A stretch of DNA of 64,000 bases from Pyramidobacter porci (GTDB lineage Bacteria > Synergistota > Synergistia > Synergistales > Dethiosulfovibrionaceae), in the NCBI RefSeq assembly GCF_009695745.1, contig NZ_VUNH01000005.1, positions 123,547 through 187,546 of the forward strand, read 5' to 3'. This document shows positions 41,463 through 51,245 of the stretch, piece after piece. The notes under the pieces are model-generated. The model saw only the letters and a program-made list of their open reading frames with translations. It made no database searches and was not told the origin of the DNA. Within the stretch, counting starts at the first letter, position 1. Each line of letters begins with the position of its first letter. A program made the position numbers and the translations under genes.

Positions 41463-41601
41463 GGCGATGCCCCCTTCCTCCCAAAGTTATGATAAGCGGT
41501 CAGAAAATTCATGAGACAGACTCAGATGGCTTCATTATAATACATTCAAGGCAATTCGTTTCTTTTTATAATTCCCCATGTCCGAAAAGGGAGGAATTTC
41601 T

Positions 41602-42954
41602 ATGAGTCTTGTCGATGTCCGCCGCCATATTGAAGCCCACCGGGACGATGACCTGGAGCTGCTGAAAAAACTTGTCGCCCAGCCCAGCGTCAGCGCCTGC
41701 AACATGGGCGTGCGAGAGTGTACGGAGATGCTGCGTTCGCTTTTGACTGAACTGGGCTGCAATACCGTCGCAATTTGCCCGACCGATGGGCAACCGCTTG
41801 TTTTCGCCGAACTTAAGTCGAAGAAAGCCGGTGCAAAAACTATTCTGTTCTATGGTCATTACGACACACAGCCTCCCGATCCCGTGGAGGAATGGATCAC
41901 GCCGCCTTTTGAACCAACGGTGCGCGATGGGCGGCTCTACGGTCTCGGCACAGCCGACAACAAGGGACAGTTTCTCGCGCACCTCCTTGCCGTGCGTTCA
42001 TGGCTGGCAACTGAGGGCGATGTCCCCGTCAACGTCAAGTTCATTCTCGACGGCGAGGAGGAAAGCGGCTCGCCCAACATGAGAGCTTTCGTCGAAACAC
42101 ACAAAGACATGCTGATGGCCGACCTGGTCTACAACTCCGACGGCCCTATGAACGCCGGGGACTTTCCGGAGATCAAGCTGGGCTTCCGCGGCGACCTGTC
42201 AATGGAATTTGAGCTGACCACAGCCACACACCAGAACCATTCAAAGACGGGGCAGCTGATTCCCAATCCCGCCATCGAGTTGTGCCAGCTCATCGCTTCG
42301 ATGATCGACCGTGACGGCCGCGTGCTGATCGATGGATTTTACGACGACGTGCTGCCGCCGACCGCTTACGAGCGGGAGCTCATGGACCGGTACGCCTTCG
42401 AGCCGGAAACGCTGGCGCGCGTGTACGGCGTCAAAAAACTGCTCAAAACGGCGAAGGAAGCATACTACACTCAGCTCATGTTCCGCCCCACGTTCACGAT
42501 CAACGGTATGAGTTCGGGCTATTGCGGTCCGGGCCATAAGACCTGCGTGCCCCGTTCGGCGCTGATGAAGCTGGATGTGCGTCTCGTCAGAAACATGGAT
42601 CCCGACAAAGTGTTGGAAAAAATCCGCCGGCACGCAGCCGCCTTCGATCCGGAAATTGTTGTCCGCGCCGGTAAAGCCATGTATCCTTCCAAGAGCGATG
42701 CCGAACAGCCGCTCTGTCAAGCCGCTATCGCCGCCGCGCGCTCCGTTTATCCCAACGCCGTCGTTCATCCCAGTTCCGGCGGCAGCAATCCCGATTACGT
42801 GTGGACCGGCATCATGAAAATGCCGTCGGTGACAGTGCCTTACGGCAATGCCGACCAGACGAACCACTCGCCCAACGAAAACCTCCGCCTCGACTGTTTC
42901 CATAAGGGCATCCACGTCAGCGCCGCCGTGATCGGGCGCATCGGCGAAATTTAA
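41602..42954 (+). CDS. M20 family dipeptidase/carboxypeptidase
   Basis: A 450-residue zinc peptidase of the M20A/CPG2-dipeptidase type, cytoplasmic. The metal region is ILFYGHYDTQPPDPVEEWIT near residue 95 and RLYGLGTADNKGQFLAHLLA near 130, with the acidic pair in FILDGEEESGSPNMRAFVE. A lid/dimerisation domain occupies about 195-340, and a C-terminal ligand lies in NADQTNHSPNENLRLDCF. GGGAGGAATT precedes the ATG at 41602; eight extra codons upstream are open but unsupported. It is followed by a peptide-binding protein and Dpp-type transporter, so it should cleave what they import. Confidence 0.92.
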   Translation: MSLVDVRRHIEAHRDDDLELLKKLVAQPSVSACNMGVRECTEMLRSLLTELGCNTVAICPTDGQPLVFAELKSKKAGAKTILFYGHYDTQPPDPVEEWITPPFEPTVRDGRLYGLGTADNKGQFLAHLLAVRSWLATEGDVPVNVKFILDGEEESGSPNMRAFVETHKDMLMADLVYNSDGPMNAGDFPEIKLGFRGDLSMEFELTTATHQNHSKTGQLIPNPAIELCQLIASMIDRDGRVLIDGFYDDVLPPTAYERELMDRYAFEPETLARVYGVKKLLKTAKEAYYTQLMFRPTFTINGMSSGYCGPGHKTCVPRSALMKLDVRLVRNMDPDKVLEKIRRHAAAFDPEIVVRAGKAMYPSKSDAEQPLCQAAIAAARSVYPNAVVHPSSGGSNPDYVWTGIMKMPSVTVPYGNADQTNHSPNENLRLDCFHKGIHVSAAVIGRIGEI

Positions 42955-43185
42955 TTCTGAGGCGCGAATTTCGTTCAATCGCTTCAACGTCCATCCACTC
43001 TGCTTCGTAAGAATGTCGCAATATCCACGCGCGTGCAACAGGTTATGACACCGATAAAAAAGCTTCATTAGATTTTCCCCGCCAACATTGCTATATTTTT
43101 TTTAGCAGCTTAAGGCTCTTTCTGTTCACGATCATGATACAAAAACTCGGCTGCGACACAAAAAATCTGAAGGAGGAACATGAGC

Positions 43186-44721
43186 ATGAAAGTAACGCGT
43201 TTCGAACTTCTCGCGGCGCTGGTTCTGGGTTTGGCCGTGTCAGCCTGCGCAGCGGAAGTCCCCAAAAGCTCCAAGGATACCCTAATGTACGGCGTGAACG
43301 CCGAGGCCGCTTCTCTCGATCCGTCCACCAGCAAAGACACCGTCACTCACATGATGATGCTCCAGATCTACGACACGCTGGTCGCCGTCGAGCCTCAGGA
43401 CTATACCAAATATGTCCCCGGACTGGCCACGGAATGGAATTTCAGCGACGACAGGACGGAGCTGATCTTCACGATCCGCGACGGCGTCAAGTTCCACAAC
43501 GGCGACACGATGACCGCCGACGACGTGCTGTTTTCCCTGAACCGTTCCTTCGCATCCAGCTACTCCAGCGGCATCCGCGGCGCCATCAAGGGATTCGAGA
43601 AGATCGACGACCGTCATGTCAAGCTGCTCCTCAAGTATCCCTACGCGCCCATTCTCGAAGTCATGAGCAACCTCACCTTCGGTATCGTCAGTCAGCGCGC
43701 TGTGAAGGAGGCCGAGGCCAAGGGCGTCAACTTCGCCCGCAATCCCTGCGGCACCGGCGCTTATCGCATGAAGGAATGGAAGAGCGGCGATCAACTTGAG
43801 CTGGAACGCTTTGACGGCTACTATCGCGGCCCGGCGCCGATCAAGACCGTCATTTACAAGTTGATTCCCGATGCTGCCAGCGGCGCCATCGGCCTTGAGG
43901 ACGGCAGTCTTGATTTCTATTATCTCCCGGCTCATACCGACTACGAATATCTCGGCACGCTCGACTCCCTTGCCACCATCACCTGCCCGGGAATCGGCAT
44001 CCATCACATCACTTTCAACACCACCGACGGGATCTTCAAGGACAAGCGTCTGCGCCAGGCCGTCGCGTATGCGTTGAACCGCGACGACATCGTCATCGGC
44101 GGCGCCGAGGGTTACGCCGACCTCTGCAATGTCCTTTGCCCCGTATCCATCTTCGGTTATGACAAAGAAGCCACGTGGTATCCCCAGGATCTTGAAAAAG
44201 CCAGAAAACTTATGGCCGAAGCTGGCTATCCCGAAGGTTTCGACGTGGTCTTCAGCATGCAAGGTTCGGCGACTTACATGAATCCCGCCGAAGTCATGCA
44301 GGACCAGCTGCGCCAGATCGGCATCAACGTCACGTTCGACAAGATGGAGCGCGCCACTTACCTTGACATCGTCGCTGGCAAGCGTCAGTTCGTCGCCAGC
44401 CTGCGCATGATCAACGCTTCGGTTCGTGACGCCGACTATGTGCTCACCCGGCGCGTTCACAGCTCCATGATCGGCGGCGGCAACAACTACTCCGGCTACA
44501 GCAATCCCGACGTGGACAAATGGCTCGACGAGGCCCGTCAGGAGCAAGTTCCCGAAAAGCGCATGGAACTCTATCGCAAAATCTATGCCCAGCTGAAGGA
44601 AGACGTCCCGCTGATCCCCATCTATACCGACTACCAGAAGTTTTTTTTCAATAAACACCTCAAGGGCATCCATCCTCACCCCGTGTTCCGCTTCCCGGTC
44701 CACGAGATGTACTTCGACTAA
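43186..44721 (+). CDS. Dipeptide/oligopeptide ABC transporter substrate-binding protein
   Basis: A 511-residue extracytoplasmic solute-binding protein of family 5 (DppA/OppA). The N-terminus FELLAALVLGLAVSACAAEV has a plausible lipobox (VSAC), suggesting a lipoprotein anchored on the periplasmic side. Family landmarks are SLDPSTSKDTVTHMMMLQIY, FTIRDGVKFHNGDTMTADDV and KRLRQAVAYALNRDDIV. I start at ATG 43186, nine bases after AAGGAGG; an ATG two codons earlier is too close to it. A 17-bp hairpin follows before the permeases. Confidence 0.92.
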   Translation: MKVTRFELLAALVLGLAVSACAAEVPKSSKDTLMYGVNAEAASLDPSTSKDTVTHMMMLQIYDTLVAVEPQDYTKYVPGLATEWNFSDDRTELIFTIRDGVKFHNGDTMTADDVLFSLNRSFASSYSSGIRGAIKGFEKIDDRHVKLLLKYPYAPILEVMSNLTFGIVSQRAVKEAEAKGVNFARNPCGTGAYRMKEWKSGDQLELERFDGYYRGPAPIKTVIYKLIPDAASGAIGLEDGSLDFYYLPAHTDYEYLGTLDSLATITCPGIGIHHITFNTTDGIFKDKRLRQAVAYALNRDDIVIGGAEGYADLCNVLCPVSIFGYDKEATWYPQDLEKARKLMAEAGYPEGFDVVFSMQGSATYMNPAEVMQDQLRQIGINVTFDKMERATYLDIVAGKRQFVASLRMINASVRDADYVLTRRVHSSMIGGGNNYSGYSNPDVDKWLDEARQEQVPEKRMELYRKIYAQLKEDVPLIPIYTDYQKFFFNKHLKGIHPHPVFRFPVHEMYFD

Positions 44722-44749
44722 ACCTCGTCCATCGCAAAATCTGCGCTGA

Positions 44750-44791
44750 ACAGAGAGGGCGCTGCGGACAGAATCGCAGCGCCCTCTCTGT
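44750..44791 (+). terminator. Stabilising or attenuating hairpin after the binding-protein gene
   Basis: A perfect 17-bp stem (ACAGAGAGGGCGCTGCG and complement) with an eight-base loop, followed by AAAAATCAC rather than a T-run. It probably protects the 5' binding-protein mRNA or partly attenuates readthrough. Confidence 0.6.
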
Positions 44792-44821
44792 AAAAATCAC
44801 TTAATTTATGGGGGGAAAGTC

Positions 44822-45775
44822 ATGTCGCGTTATATTTTTCGGCGGCTGCTGATGCTTGTTCCCGTTGTGCTTGGCGTGGCACTGTTCATCTTTGCCGTCA
44901 TGGATTTCACGCCCGGAGACCCGGCCGTGATGATCCTCGGCGAAGGAGCCACCGAGGCGGAATACGCCGCTCTGCACGCTAAGCTGGGATTAAACGATCC
45001 GCTGTTGGTCCGTTACGCGCGTTACATCTGGAACGCGCTGCACGGTGATTTTGGCGTCTCTTACCGCACGGGGCTGCCCGTGTTTCAGGAAATCGCCTCG
45101 AGGCTGCCCTACACGTTCGTACTGGCCGTCGTGAGCACGATCATCGCCGTCACGATCGGTTTGCCGGTGGGCGTCTTCTCAGCCGTCAAACAGTATTCCC
45201 TGGCCGATAACTTCGCGCTTGGCTGCGCATTGCTGCTCACTTCGATGCCAACGTTCTGGCTGGCCATGATGCTCGTGCTCGGATTCTCGCTGAAGATGCG
45301 CTGGTTGCCAGCTATGGGCGTTACGGGGTGGAAAAATTTTATCCTGCCGGCTATCGCCACGGCTTCAAGCAGCACGGCTTCGTTGCTGCGCATGACCCGC
45401 TCGACTATGCTCGAGGTCATTCGCCAGGACTACATCCGCACGGCCCGCGCCAAGGGCGCCAAAGAAAGTCGCGTCATCTTCGATCACGCACTGCGCAACG
45501 CCCTGTTGCCCGTGGTCACGCTGATCGGCGTTAATTTCGGCGTCGCCCTCGGCGGTACGATCGTCATCGAGCAGGTTTTCGCCATTCCCGGGCTTGGACA
45601 GCTGATGGTCAATGCCATTCGCACCAAGGACACGCCCATGGTCATCGCCTCGCTGTTGTTTACGGCCGTGATCGCCTCGTTGATCAATCTGTTGGTGGAC
45701 ATTCTCTATGCCTATATCGATCCACGGCTGAGAGCCAAATTCACCGTCGCCAAGAAAAGGAGGGTGAGCGCATGA
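44822..45775 (+). CDS. dppB: Dipeptide ABC transporter permease (DppB type)
   Basis: A 317-residue inner-membrane permease with six helices. It has the DppB family start MSRYIFRRLLMLVPVVLGVA, the long periplasmic loop after helix one (MDFTPGDPAVMILGEGATEA), and the cytoplasmic EAA loop TARAKGAKESRVIFDHALRN that contacts the ATPase. GGGGGGAAAGTC lies before the ATG. It overlaps dppC by 4 bp (ATGA). Partner of DppC in a heterodimeric channel. Confidence 0.93.
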   Translation: MSRYIFRRLLMLVPVVLGVALFIFAVMDFTPGDPAVMILGEGATEAEYAALHAKLGLNDPLLVRYARYIWNALHGDFGVSYRTGLPVFQEIASRLPYTFVLAVVSTIIAVTIGLPVGVFSAVKQYSLADNFALGCALLLTSMPTFWLAMMLVLGFSLKMRWLPAMGVTGWKNFILPAIATASSSTASLLRMTRSTMLEVIRQDYIRTARAKGAKESRVIFDHALRNALLPVVTLIGVNFGVALGGTIVIEQVFAIPGLGQLMVNAIRTKDTPMVIASLLFTAVIASLINLLVDILYAYIDPRLRAKFTVAKKRRVSA

Positions 45776-46683
45776 CCGCCGCAAACGCGCAGAAAATTTC
45801 CGTCGAGAACCGGCTGCGCCAATACAAGAAAAAGAGCCAGATGCGCACCATCTGGAACCGTCTCAAGAAAAACCGCCTTGCCATCTTCGGTCTGGCGCTC
45901 TTTCTAGTGATGCTCGCGGTAGTCAGCACCGCCGACATCTATTACAACTATGAGCAGGACGCCATTGCCCAGCATCTGTCGCTGCGCTTCAAGGGCCCCG
46001 GACAAACGGCCGGCCACCCGCTGGGGACCGATCAGTACGGCCGCGATGTGCTGGCACGCGTCATTTACGGCGGCCGCATTTCCATGTTCGTCGGCCTCGC
46101 CACGATCTGCGTGTCTCTGTCGCTGGGATCGCTCATCGGCGCGACGGCAGCTTACTACGGCGGCAAGGTAGACAACATCCTCATGCGCATTATGGACGTG
46201 TTTCTCGCCATCCCGAACATTCTTATGGCGATTACGCTGGTGGCGGCTTTCGGCACAAGCCTGCTGAACCTGATCCTCGCCATGGGGCTGGCCGGAACGC
46301 CGAAGATGTCGCGTATCGTCCGTTCGTCGGTGCTTTCCATCATCGGCACCGATTATATCGAAGCGGCGCGCGCCTGCGGCACTGGCGACATGCGCATCAT
46401 CTTTCGTCATATTCTGCCCAACGCCATGGGGCCGATCCTCGTTCAGGCTACGCAGACCGTCGCCCGTTCGGTCATCACGGTCTCCTCTCTCAGCTTCATC
46501 GGTCTCGGCATCTCCGAACCCACGCCCGAATGGGGCGCCATGCTTTCGGCCGCCAAGAGCCAGCTTCGCTATCATCCCTATCTGGCCGTATCGCCCGGCA
46601 TTGCCATTGTCATGGTCGTTGTTTCGCTGACGCTTCTCGGCGACGGTCTGCGCGACGCCATGGATCCAAGGCTGAAGAATTAG
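45772..46683 (+). CDS. dppC: Dipeptide ABC transporter permease (DppC type)
   Basis: A 303-residue permease. It starts with a basic cytoplasmic tail (QYKKKSQMRTIWNRLKKNRL), then the DppC family motif HPLGTDQYGRDVLARVIYGG and six helices. The EAA loop is IEAARACGTGDMRIIFRHIL followed by PNAMGPILVQAT. AAGGAGG precedes its ATG within the end of dppB. The N-terminal OppC domain is present. It forms the channel with DppB. Confidence 0.93.
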   Translation: MTAANAQKISVENRLRQYKKKSQMRTIWNRLKKNRLAIFGLALFLVMLAVVSTADIYYNYEQDAIAQHLSLRFKGPGQTAGHPLGTDQYGRDVLARVIYGGRISMFVGLATICVSLSLGSLIGATAAYYGGKVDNILMRIMDVFLAIPNILMAITLVAAFGTSLLNLILAMGLAGTPKMSRIVRSSVLSIIGTDYIEAARACGTGDMRIIFRHILPNAMGPILVQATQTVARSVITVSSLSFIGLGISEPTPEWGAMLSAAKSQLRYHPYLAVSPGIAIVMVVVSLTLLGDGLRDAMDPRLKN

Positions 46684-46701
46684 CGCAGGAGGGCAAAAAC
46701 A

Positions 46702-47688
46702 ATGGCAGACAAACTTCTTGAAGTCACAGACCTGCACGCGATGTACCGCACCGACGACGACAACGTTTACGCGCTCAACGGCGTCGACATTTCCGTCGAA
46801 AAGGGAAAAACTCTGGGGCTTGTGGGAGAAACCGGCGCCGGCAAGACGACACTGGCGCTCTCGATCTTGCGGCTGTTGCCGGACCGCGTCGGCTTCGTCA
46901 CCCAGGGCGACATCAAAATGAACGGCGTCGAACTGCTCAAGCTGTCGGAGCCAGACATGCGCCTGCTGCGCGGCAACGACATTTCCATGATCTTCCAGGA
47001 TCCGATGACCAGCCTCAACCCGATCCACACCGTCGGCGACCAGATCGCCGAGGTCATCGCTCTGCACAACGAGCATGCCGACCGCAGTTTCATCGAGAAA
47101 AAAACGAACGAGATGATGGAGATGGTCGGCATTCCCGCTATCCGCAAAAGCGAGTATCCGCATCAGTTTTCAGGCGGCATGAAGCAGCGCATCGTTATCG
47201 CCATCGCTTTGGCCTGCAACCCCAAGCTGCTGCTGGCCGACGAGCCGACGACGGCGCTCGACGTCACGATTCAGGCTCAGGTGCTGGAGATGATGAATCA
47301 GCTCAAGCAAAAACTGGAAACGTCGATGATCTTGATCACCCACGATCTGGGCATCGTCGCGCAGATCTGCGATCAGGTAGGCATCATGTACGCCGGCGAA
47401 GTGGTGGAGATCGGTACGGTCGAGGATATTTTCGAGGGCACACAGCACCACCCCTACACAGTCGGGCTTTTCGGCGCCATTCCCAATATGGCCGAGGAGT
47501 CGCCGCGGCTGCATCCCATCGACGGGCTGATGCCCGATCCTTCAATCGTGCTGCCCGGCTGTCCGTTTGCCGAGCGCTGTCCGCACCGCTTGGACAAATG
47601 CCAAGAAGAACGTCCGCAAGCCGTCCCCGTCAACAGTGGCATGCACCGTATCAAATGCTGGCTGGCCAAGGCCGTTCGGGAGGGATAG
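46702..47688 (+). CDS. dppD: Dipeptide ABC transporter ATPase (DppD type)
   Basis: A 328-residue ATPase. Walker A GLVGETGAGKTTLALSILRL, signature HQFSGGMKQRIVIAIAL, Walker B LLLADEPTTALDVTI, and switch histidine ILITHDLGIV. The C-terminal oligopeptide-transporter extension carries CPFAERCPHRLDKC, the cysteine cluster found in Dpp/Opp ATPases, which binds an Fe-S cluster in some members. It lies 18 bp after dppC with a GGAGGG site. It is one half of a heterodimer with DppF. Confidence 0.93.
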   Translation: MADKLLEVTDLHAMYRTDDDNVYALNGVDISVEKGKTLGLVGETGAGKTTLALSILRLLPDRVGFVTQGDIKMNGVELLKLSEPDMRLLRGNDISMIFQDPMTSLNPIHTVGDQIAEVIALHNEHADRSFIEKKTNEMMEMVGIPAIRKSEYPHQFSGGMKQRIVIAIALACNPKLLLADEPTTALDVTIQAQVLEMMNQLKQKLETSMILITHDLGIVAQICDQVGIMYAGEVVEIGTVEDIFEGTQHHPYTVGLFGAIPNMAEESPRLHPIDGLMPDPSIVLPGCPFAERCPHRLDKCQEERPQAVPVNSGMHRIKCWLAKAVREG

Positions 47689-47691
47689 AAC

Positions 47692-48639
47692 ATGACGACG
47701 CCTCTGATCCAGACCAAAGGTCTGAAGAAATATTTCAGCACCCCTCACGGGTTGCTGCATGCCGTGGACGACGTGAACATTTCCATCGAAGCGGGACAAA
47801 CGCTCGGCGTCGTCGGCGAGTCAGGCTGCGGCAAGTCCACGCTGGGGCGTGTGATCCTGCGGCTCATCGAGGCCACTTCAGGCGAAGTGCTTTTCAATGG
47901 TGAGAACATTCTCGCTTACACGCCACATCAGATGAAAGACATGCGCAAACAGATGCAGATCGTTTTTCAGGATCCTTTCGCCTCGTTGAATCCCAGAATG
48001 ACCGTCTCGGAACTGATCGCCGACCCGATGAAGGTCTGCGGCACCTGCAAGAACAATAACGAGATGATGGAACGCGTCTTCGAGTTAATGGACACTGTGG
48101 GATTAGCGGAACGCTTCGTCAATACCTACCCCCACGAGATGGACGGCGGCCGCCGCCAGCGCATCGGCATCGCCCGCGCGCTGGCGCTCGATCCCAAATT
48201 CATTGTCTGCGACGAGCCCGTTTCCGCGCTGGACGTCTCGATTCAGGCGCAGATTTTGAATCTGCTCATGGACTTGCAGGACAGCAAGGGGTACACCTAC
48301 ATGTTCATCACCCACGACATGAGCGTGGTCAAACATATCAGCGACCAGATCGCCGTCATGTACCTGGGTCAGTGCGTCGAGCTGGCGCCGACGAAAACGC
48401 TGTTCAACAATCCTCTACACCCTTACACGCACGGCCTGCTCAACGCTATCCCGATTCCCAGCCTCAAGCACCGCAAAACATTGCATATCATGAAGGGGGA
48501 AGTTGTTAGCCCGATCAACCCCAAGCCGGGCTGCCGCTTTGCTACGCGCTGCCCCGAAGCGACCGAAGAGTGCCGCAGCCCCGACCTGAAATTGCGCGAG
48601 GTTGAATCAGGTCATTTTGTGGCCTGTTTCAAGCGTTGA
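47692..48639 (+). CDS. dppF: Dipeptide ABC transporter ATPase (DppF type)
   Basis: A 315-residue ATPase. Walker [20 protein letters not shown]; the signature is [20 protein letters not shown], where MDGG stands for the usual LSGG; Walker [20 protein letters not shown]; switch [10 protein letters not shown]. The C-terminal extension contains [14 protein letters not shown]. The changed signature is typical for one of the two ATPases in asymmetric pairs and may make one nucleotide site weak. It starts three bases after the dppD stop, with GGGAGGG overlapping the end of dppD. Confidence 0.93.
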   Translation: MTTPLIQTKGLKKYFSTPHGLLHAVDDVNISIEAGQTLGVVGESGCGKSTLGRVILRLIEATSGEVLFNGENILAYTPHQMKDMRKQMQIVFQDPFASLNPRMTVSELIADPMKVCGTCKNNNEMMERVFELMDTVGLAERFVNTYPHEMDGGRRQRIGIARALALDPKFIVCDEPVSALDVSIQAQILNLLMDLQDSKGYTYMFITHDMSVVKHISDQIAVMYLGQCVELAPTKTLFNNPLHPYTHGLLNAIPIPSLKHRKTLHIMKGEVVSPINPKPGCRFATRCPEATEECRSPDLKLREVESGHFVACFKR

Positions 48640-48770
48640 GAAAAAATTTGAAACATGCGTCACCGCTCAAACGCCCAGAAACGCAGGGCAAATTAAAAAG
48701 TTCTCTGCCCCGTCGCGCGTTCGCGCCTTGGCAACGAAATTCATTCCCTGAAGAAAAGGAGCTACTCGTC

Positions 48771-49820
48771 ATGAGACGTTTTCCGATCATCAACGTTGAA
48801 CCCGGCACGCCTTACGAGATGGGTTTTCACTACGGCCGGCAGGCGACCGATCAGATCAGGAACGGACTGGCTGACTATCGTACCATTTTTGCCCAGACCA
48901 GCACGATGGCCTGGGAGGAGATCGGCACCTATGCGCTTAGCTACACGCCTGCCGTCAAGGCCGTTGATCCCGATCTAATCGACGAGGTGCGCGGCATCGC
49001 CGACGGCGCCGGCGTCAGTTTTGCCGACATCATGATTCTGAACACGCGCTACGAGATCACCAAGTTTCCCAAACCACACGAGTGCACATCCTTCGCGCTG
49101 CTGCCAGAGGCCACGAAAGACGGCGTCGCCTATGTGGGGCAGAACTGGGACTATCGCGTCGGTATCCTCGATCACATCGTCATCGTCCACTACGCCATGC
49201 CGGACGGCACGCGGATCGTCGGCGCAGCGGAGGCCGGCCAAGTGATCCGCAACGGTTTCAACAGCCACGGGATCGGCCTGTGCGCCAACAATTTACAGTC
49301 AAAGGGAGACAACCGCGGCACGGCGCTGCCGGTCACATTCCTGCGCCGCAAGGTACTGCAGAGCCGCAGTTTCGAAGAGGCAAAGAAGCTCCTGCTGGAG
49401 ACGAAGCGCACCGTGTCGAATAATTTCATGCTCGGCTCCGCCGAAGGTCGTGCGCTGGACTTCGAAACCTCGCCGCTGGGTACTGATCTGATCGAGCCCG
49501 CAAACGGCATTCTCACCCACGCCAACCACTTCGTCGTCGAGCCCGCCAAGGAAGCCCTGGAACGCTCTCCGCGCGGCGATCGGCTTTACGAACTGCTGGC
49601 GCAGAGACGCGGCTCTATCGACGTGCCCTGGATCATCCGTTGCCTCAGCGATCACGAAAATTATCCCAAGGCCATCTGCCGCCATCCTGCCGACACGTCG
49701 CTGCCCATGCCCCGTCGCAGCAGCACCGTAGCTGGCATCGTTTACAATCTCAGCGAAGGCGTGGCGCACATTTGCGCTGGCCCAAGCTGCGAAAACGAAT
49801 TCGTCGCCGTGCCGCTTTAA
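48771..49820 (+). CDS. Peptidase C45 / acyl-CoA:6-APA acyltransferase-like hydrolase
   Basis: A 349-residue Ntn-type hydrolase of the C45 family, whose founder is isopenicillin N acyltransferase; bacterial members hydrolyse N-acyl amides. The expected nucleophile is Cys105 in KPHECTSFALLPEATKDGVA, followed by YVGQNWDYRVGILDHIVIVH, the usual post-cysteine motif. The enzyme matures by self-cleavage before this cysteine in known members. I use ATG 48771, preceded by AAAAGGAG; the open frame extends 45 codons upstream into the ATPase end. It sits in the peptide-transport operon between dppF and a second M20 peptidase. No signal peptide is visible, so it should act in the cytoplasm. Confidence 0.85.
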   Translation: MRRFPIINVEPGTPYEMGFHYGRQATDQIRNGLADYRTIFAQTSTMAWEEIGTYALSYTPAVKAVDPDLIDEVRGIADGAGVSFADIMILNTRYEITKFPKPHECTSFALLPEATKDGVAYVGQNWDYRVGILDHIVIVHYAMPDGTRIVGAAEAGQVIRNGFNSHGIGLCANNLQSKGDNRGTALPVTFLRRKVLQSRSFEEAKKLLLETKRTVSNNFMLGSAEGRALDFETSPLGTDLIEPANGILTHANHFVVEPAKEALERSPRGDRLYELLAQRRGSIDVPWIIRCLSDHENYPKAICRHPADTSLPMPRRSSTVAGIVYNLSEGVAHICAGPSCENEFVAVPL

Positions 49821-49833
49821 AAGGAGAAGCCTC

Positions 49834-51216
49834 GTGACAGACAAGGAAAAAGCGCTGCGCTACGTCGACGAACATTTTGACGAGATGGTCGCTGAACTGA
49901 CTCGTGCCTGCGCCTGCGCTAGTTTCGCCGGCAATCCGGCCGGATTGGACGCGATGCGCACGGCGCTTCAGGACGACCTGAAAAGTTCCGGTCTGACGCC
50001 GACCCTCCACCCCGTAGAAGACGGCAACGCGCTGATCAGCGCCGGGCTCTCCGGCGACAGTCCCCGCACACTGCTGTTTTACAATCATTACGACGTCGTC
50101 GAGCCAGGCAAGACCGAACACTGGACAAACAAAGCGCCCTTCAAAGCCGACATCCGCGGCGGCAAAATATACGCCCGCGGAGTTTCCGACGACAAAGGCG
50201 GACTTTATTTCCGCCTCCACGCCGTGCGCGCCATGATGAACGCCAACGGTCATCTGCCCGTCTCCGTCAAGTTTCTCGTCGAAGGCGACGAAGAGACCGC
50301 CAGTCCGTCCATGACACGCTTCGCTCAGGCAAACACTGAAAAGTTCAAAGAATTGACAAAGGCCGACGTGTGTTTGTGGGAGAACGGACGTGTCGACGCC
50401 GCCGGCCGTCCTTGGCTGAGATGCGGCGTGCGCGGCGCCGTGGCCTTCGATCTGCGCGTCACGACCGCGAAATCTGACGTACACGGCCGCATGGGTGCAG
50501 CCGCCCCCAGCGCTTCGTGGCGCCTCATCTGGGCTTTGGCTGCGCTCAAGGAGATTGGTACCGAAAAGATCGCCATCGACGGCTTTTACGACGACGTCCT
50601 CCCCGCCTCCGAAGCCGATCTGCAGGTGCTGCACGATTTTCCCTACGACGAGGCGCACACGAAAAAAAGTCTCGGCTTGAAAAGCTTTGTGCGCGGGGCC
50701 ACGGGCGAAGAATTGAAGCGACAGATCTATCTTGAACCGTCGCTCTCCGTCTGTGGACTGGAGGCCGGCGAAGTGCACAACGGCGTGCGCGGCATCGTGC
50801 CTCACACGGCGTATGCGCGCCTCGGCTTCTATCTCGTCGCCAACCAGGATCCCGCCGATATTGAAGCCAAATTGCGCGCGCATTTGCGCCAACAGGGCTT
50901 CGACGACGTAGAAGTCACGCGCTGCGGCGGCGCCTCGCGCCCTGTCCGCACGCGTCCCGACCATCCCTTCCGCGCTCGCGCCGTCATAGCGGCCAAAAAC
51001 GTTTACGCTCAGCCCATGGTGGTCGAACTGACTCAGCTTGGCGCCGGTCCCGCCGCCGTGTTTCGCGACGCGTGGCCGGATCTGCCCATTTTCGGTATCG
51101 GTCCCGCCAACACTAGCGGCAACCACCACGCGCCCGACGAGAACCTCGGCCTCGAAGACTACAAGAACTCTATCAAATACCTGATCGAACTCTGTTATTC
51201 CTACGTTCGTGATTAA
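49834..51216 (+). CDS. M20 family peptidase, second of the island
   Basis: A 460-residue zinc peptidase of the M20 dipeptidase type, related to but diverged from the 41602 enzyme. Metal motifs are LLFYNHYDVVEPGKTEHWTN near residue 85, KIYARGVSDDKGGLYFRLHA near 115, and VEGDEETASPSMTRFAQ near 155. The C-terminus holds TSGNHHAPDENLGLEDY. The start is GTG with AAAAGGAG nine bases upstream, thirteen bases after the C45 stop. It contains an unusual cysteine-rich N-terminus (RACACASFAGNPAGLD). Last intact gene before the right nhaC fragment. Confidence 0.9.
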   Translation: MTDKEKALRYVDEHFDEMVAELTRACACASFAGNPAGLDAMRTALQDDLKSSGLTPTLHPVEDGNALISAGLSGDSPRTLLFYNHYDVVEPGKTEHWTNKAPFKADIRGGKIYARGVSDDKGGLYFRLHAVRAMMNANGHLPVSVKFLVEGDEETASPSMTRFAQANTEKFKELTKADVCLWENGRVDAAGRPWLRCGVRGAVAFDLRVTTAKSDVHGRMGAAAPSASWRLIWALAALKEIGTEKIAIDGFYDDVLPASEADLQVLHDFPYDEAHTKKSLGLKSFVRGATGEELKRQIYLEPSLSVCGLEAGEVHNGVRGIVPHTAYARLGFYLVANQDPADIEAKLRAHLRQQGFDDVEVTRCGGASRPVRTRPDHPFRARAVIAAKNVYAQPMVVELTQLGAGPAAVFRDAWPDLPIFGIGPANTSGNHHAPDENLGLEDYKNSIKYLIELCYSYVRD

Positions 51217-51245
51217 AGTCCTCGCCAAAGGGACAGCGCGGTGGA

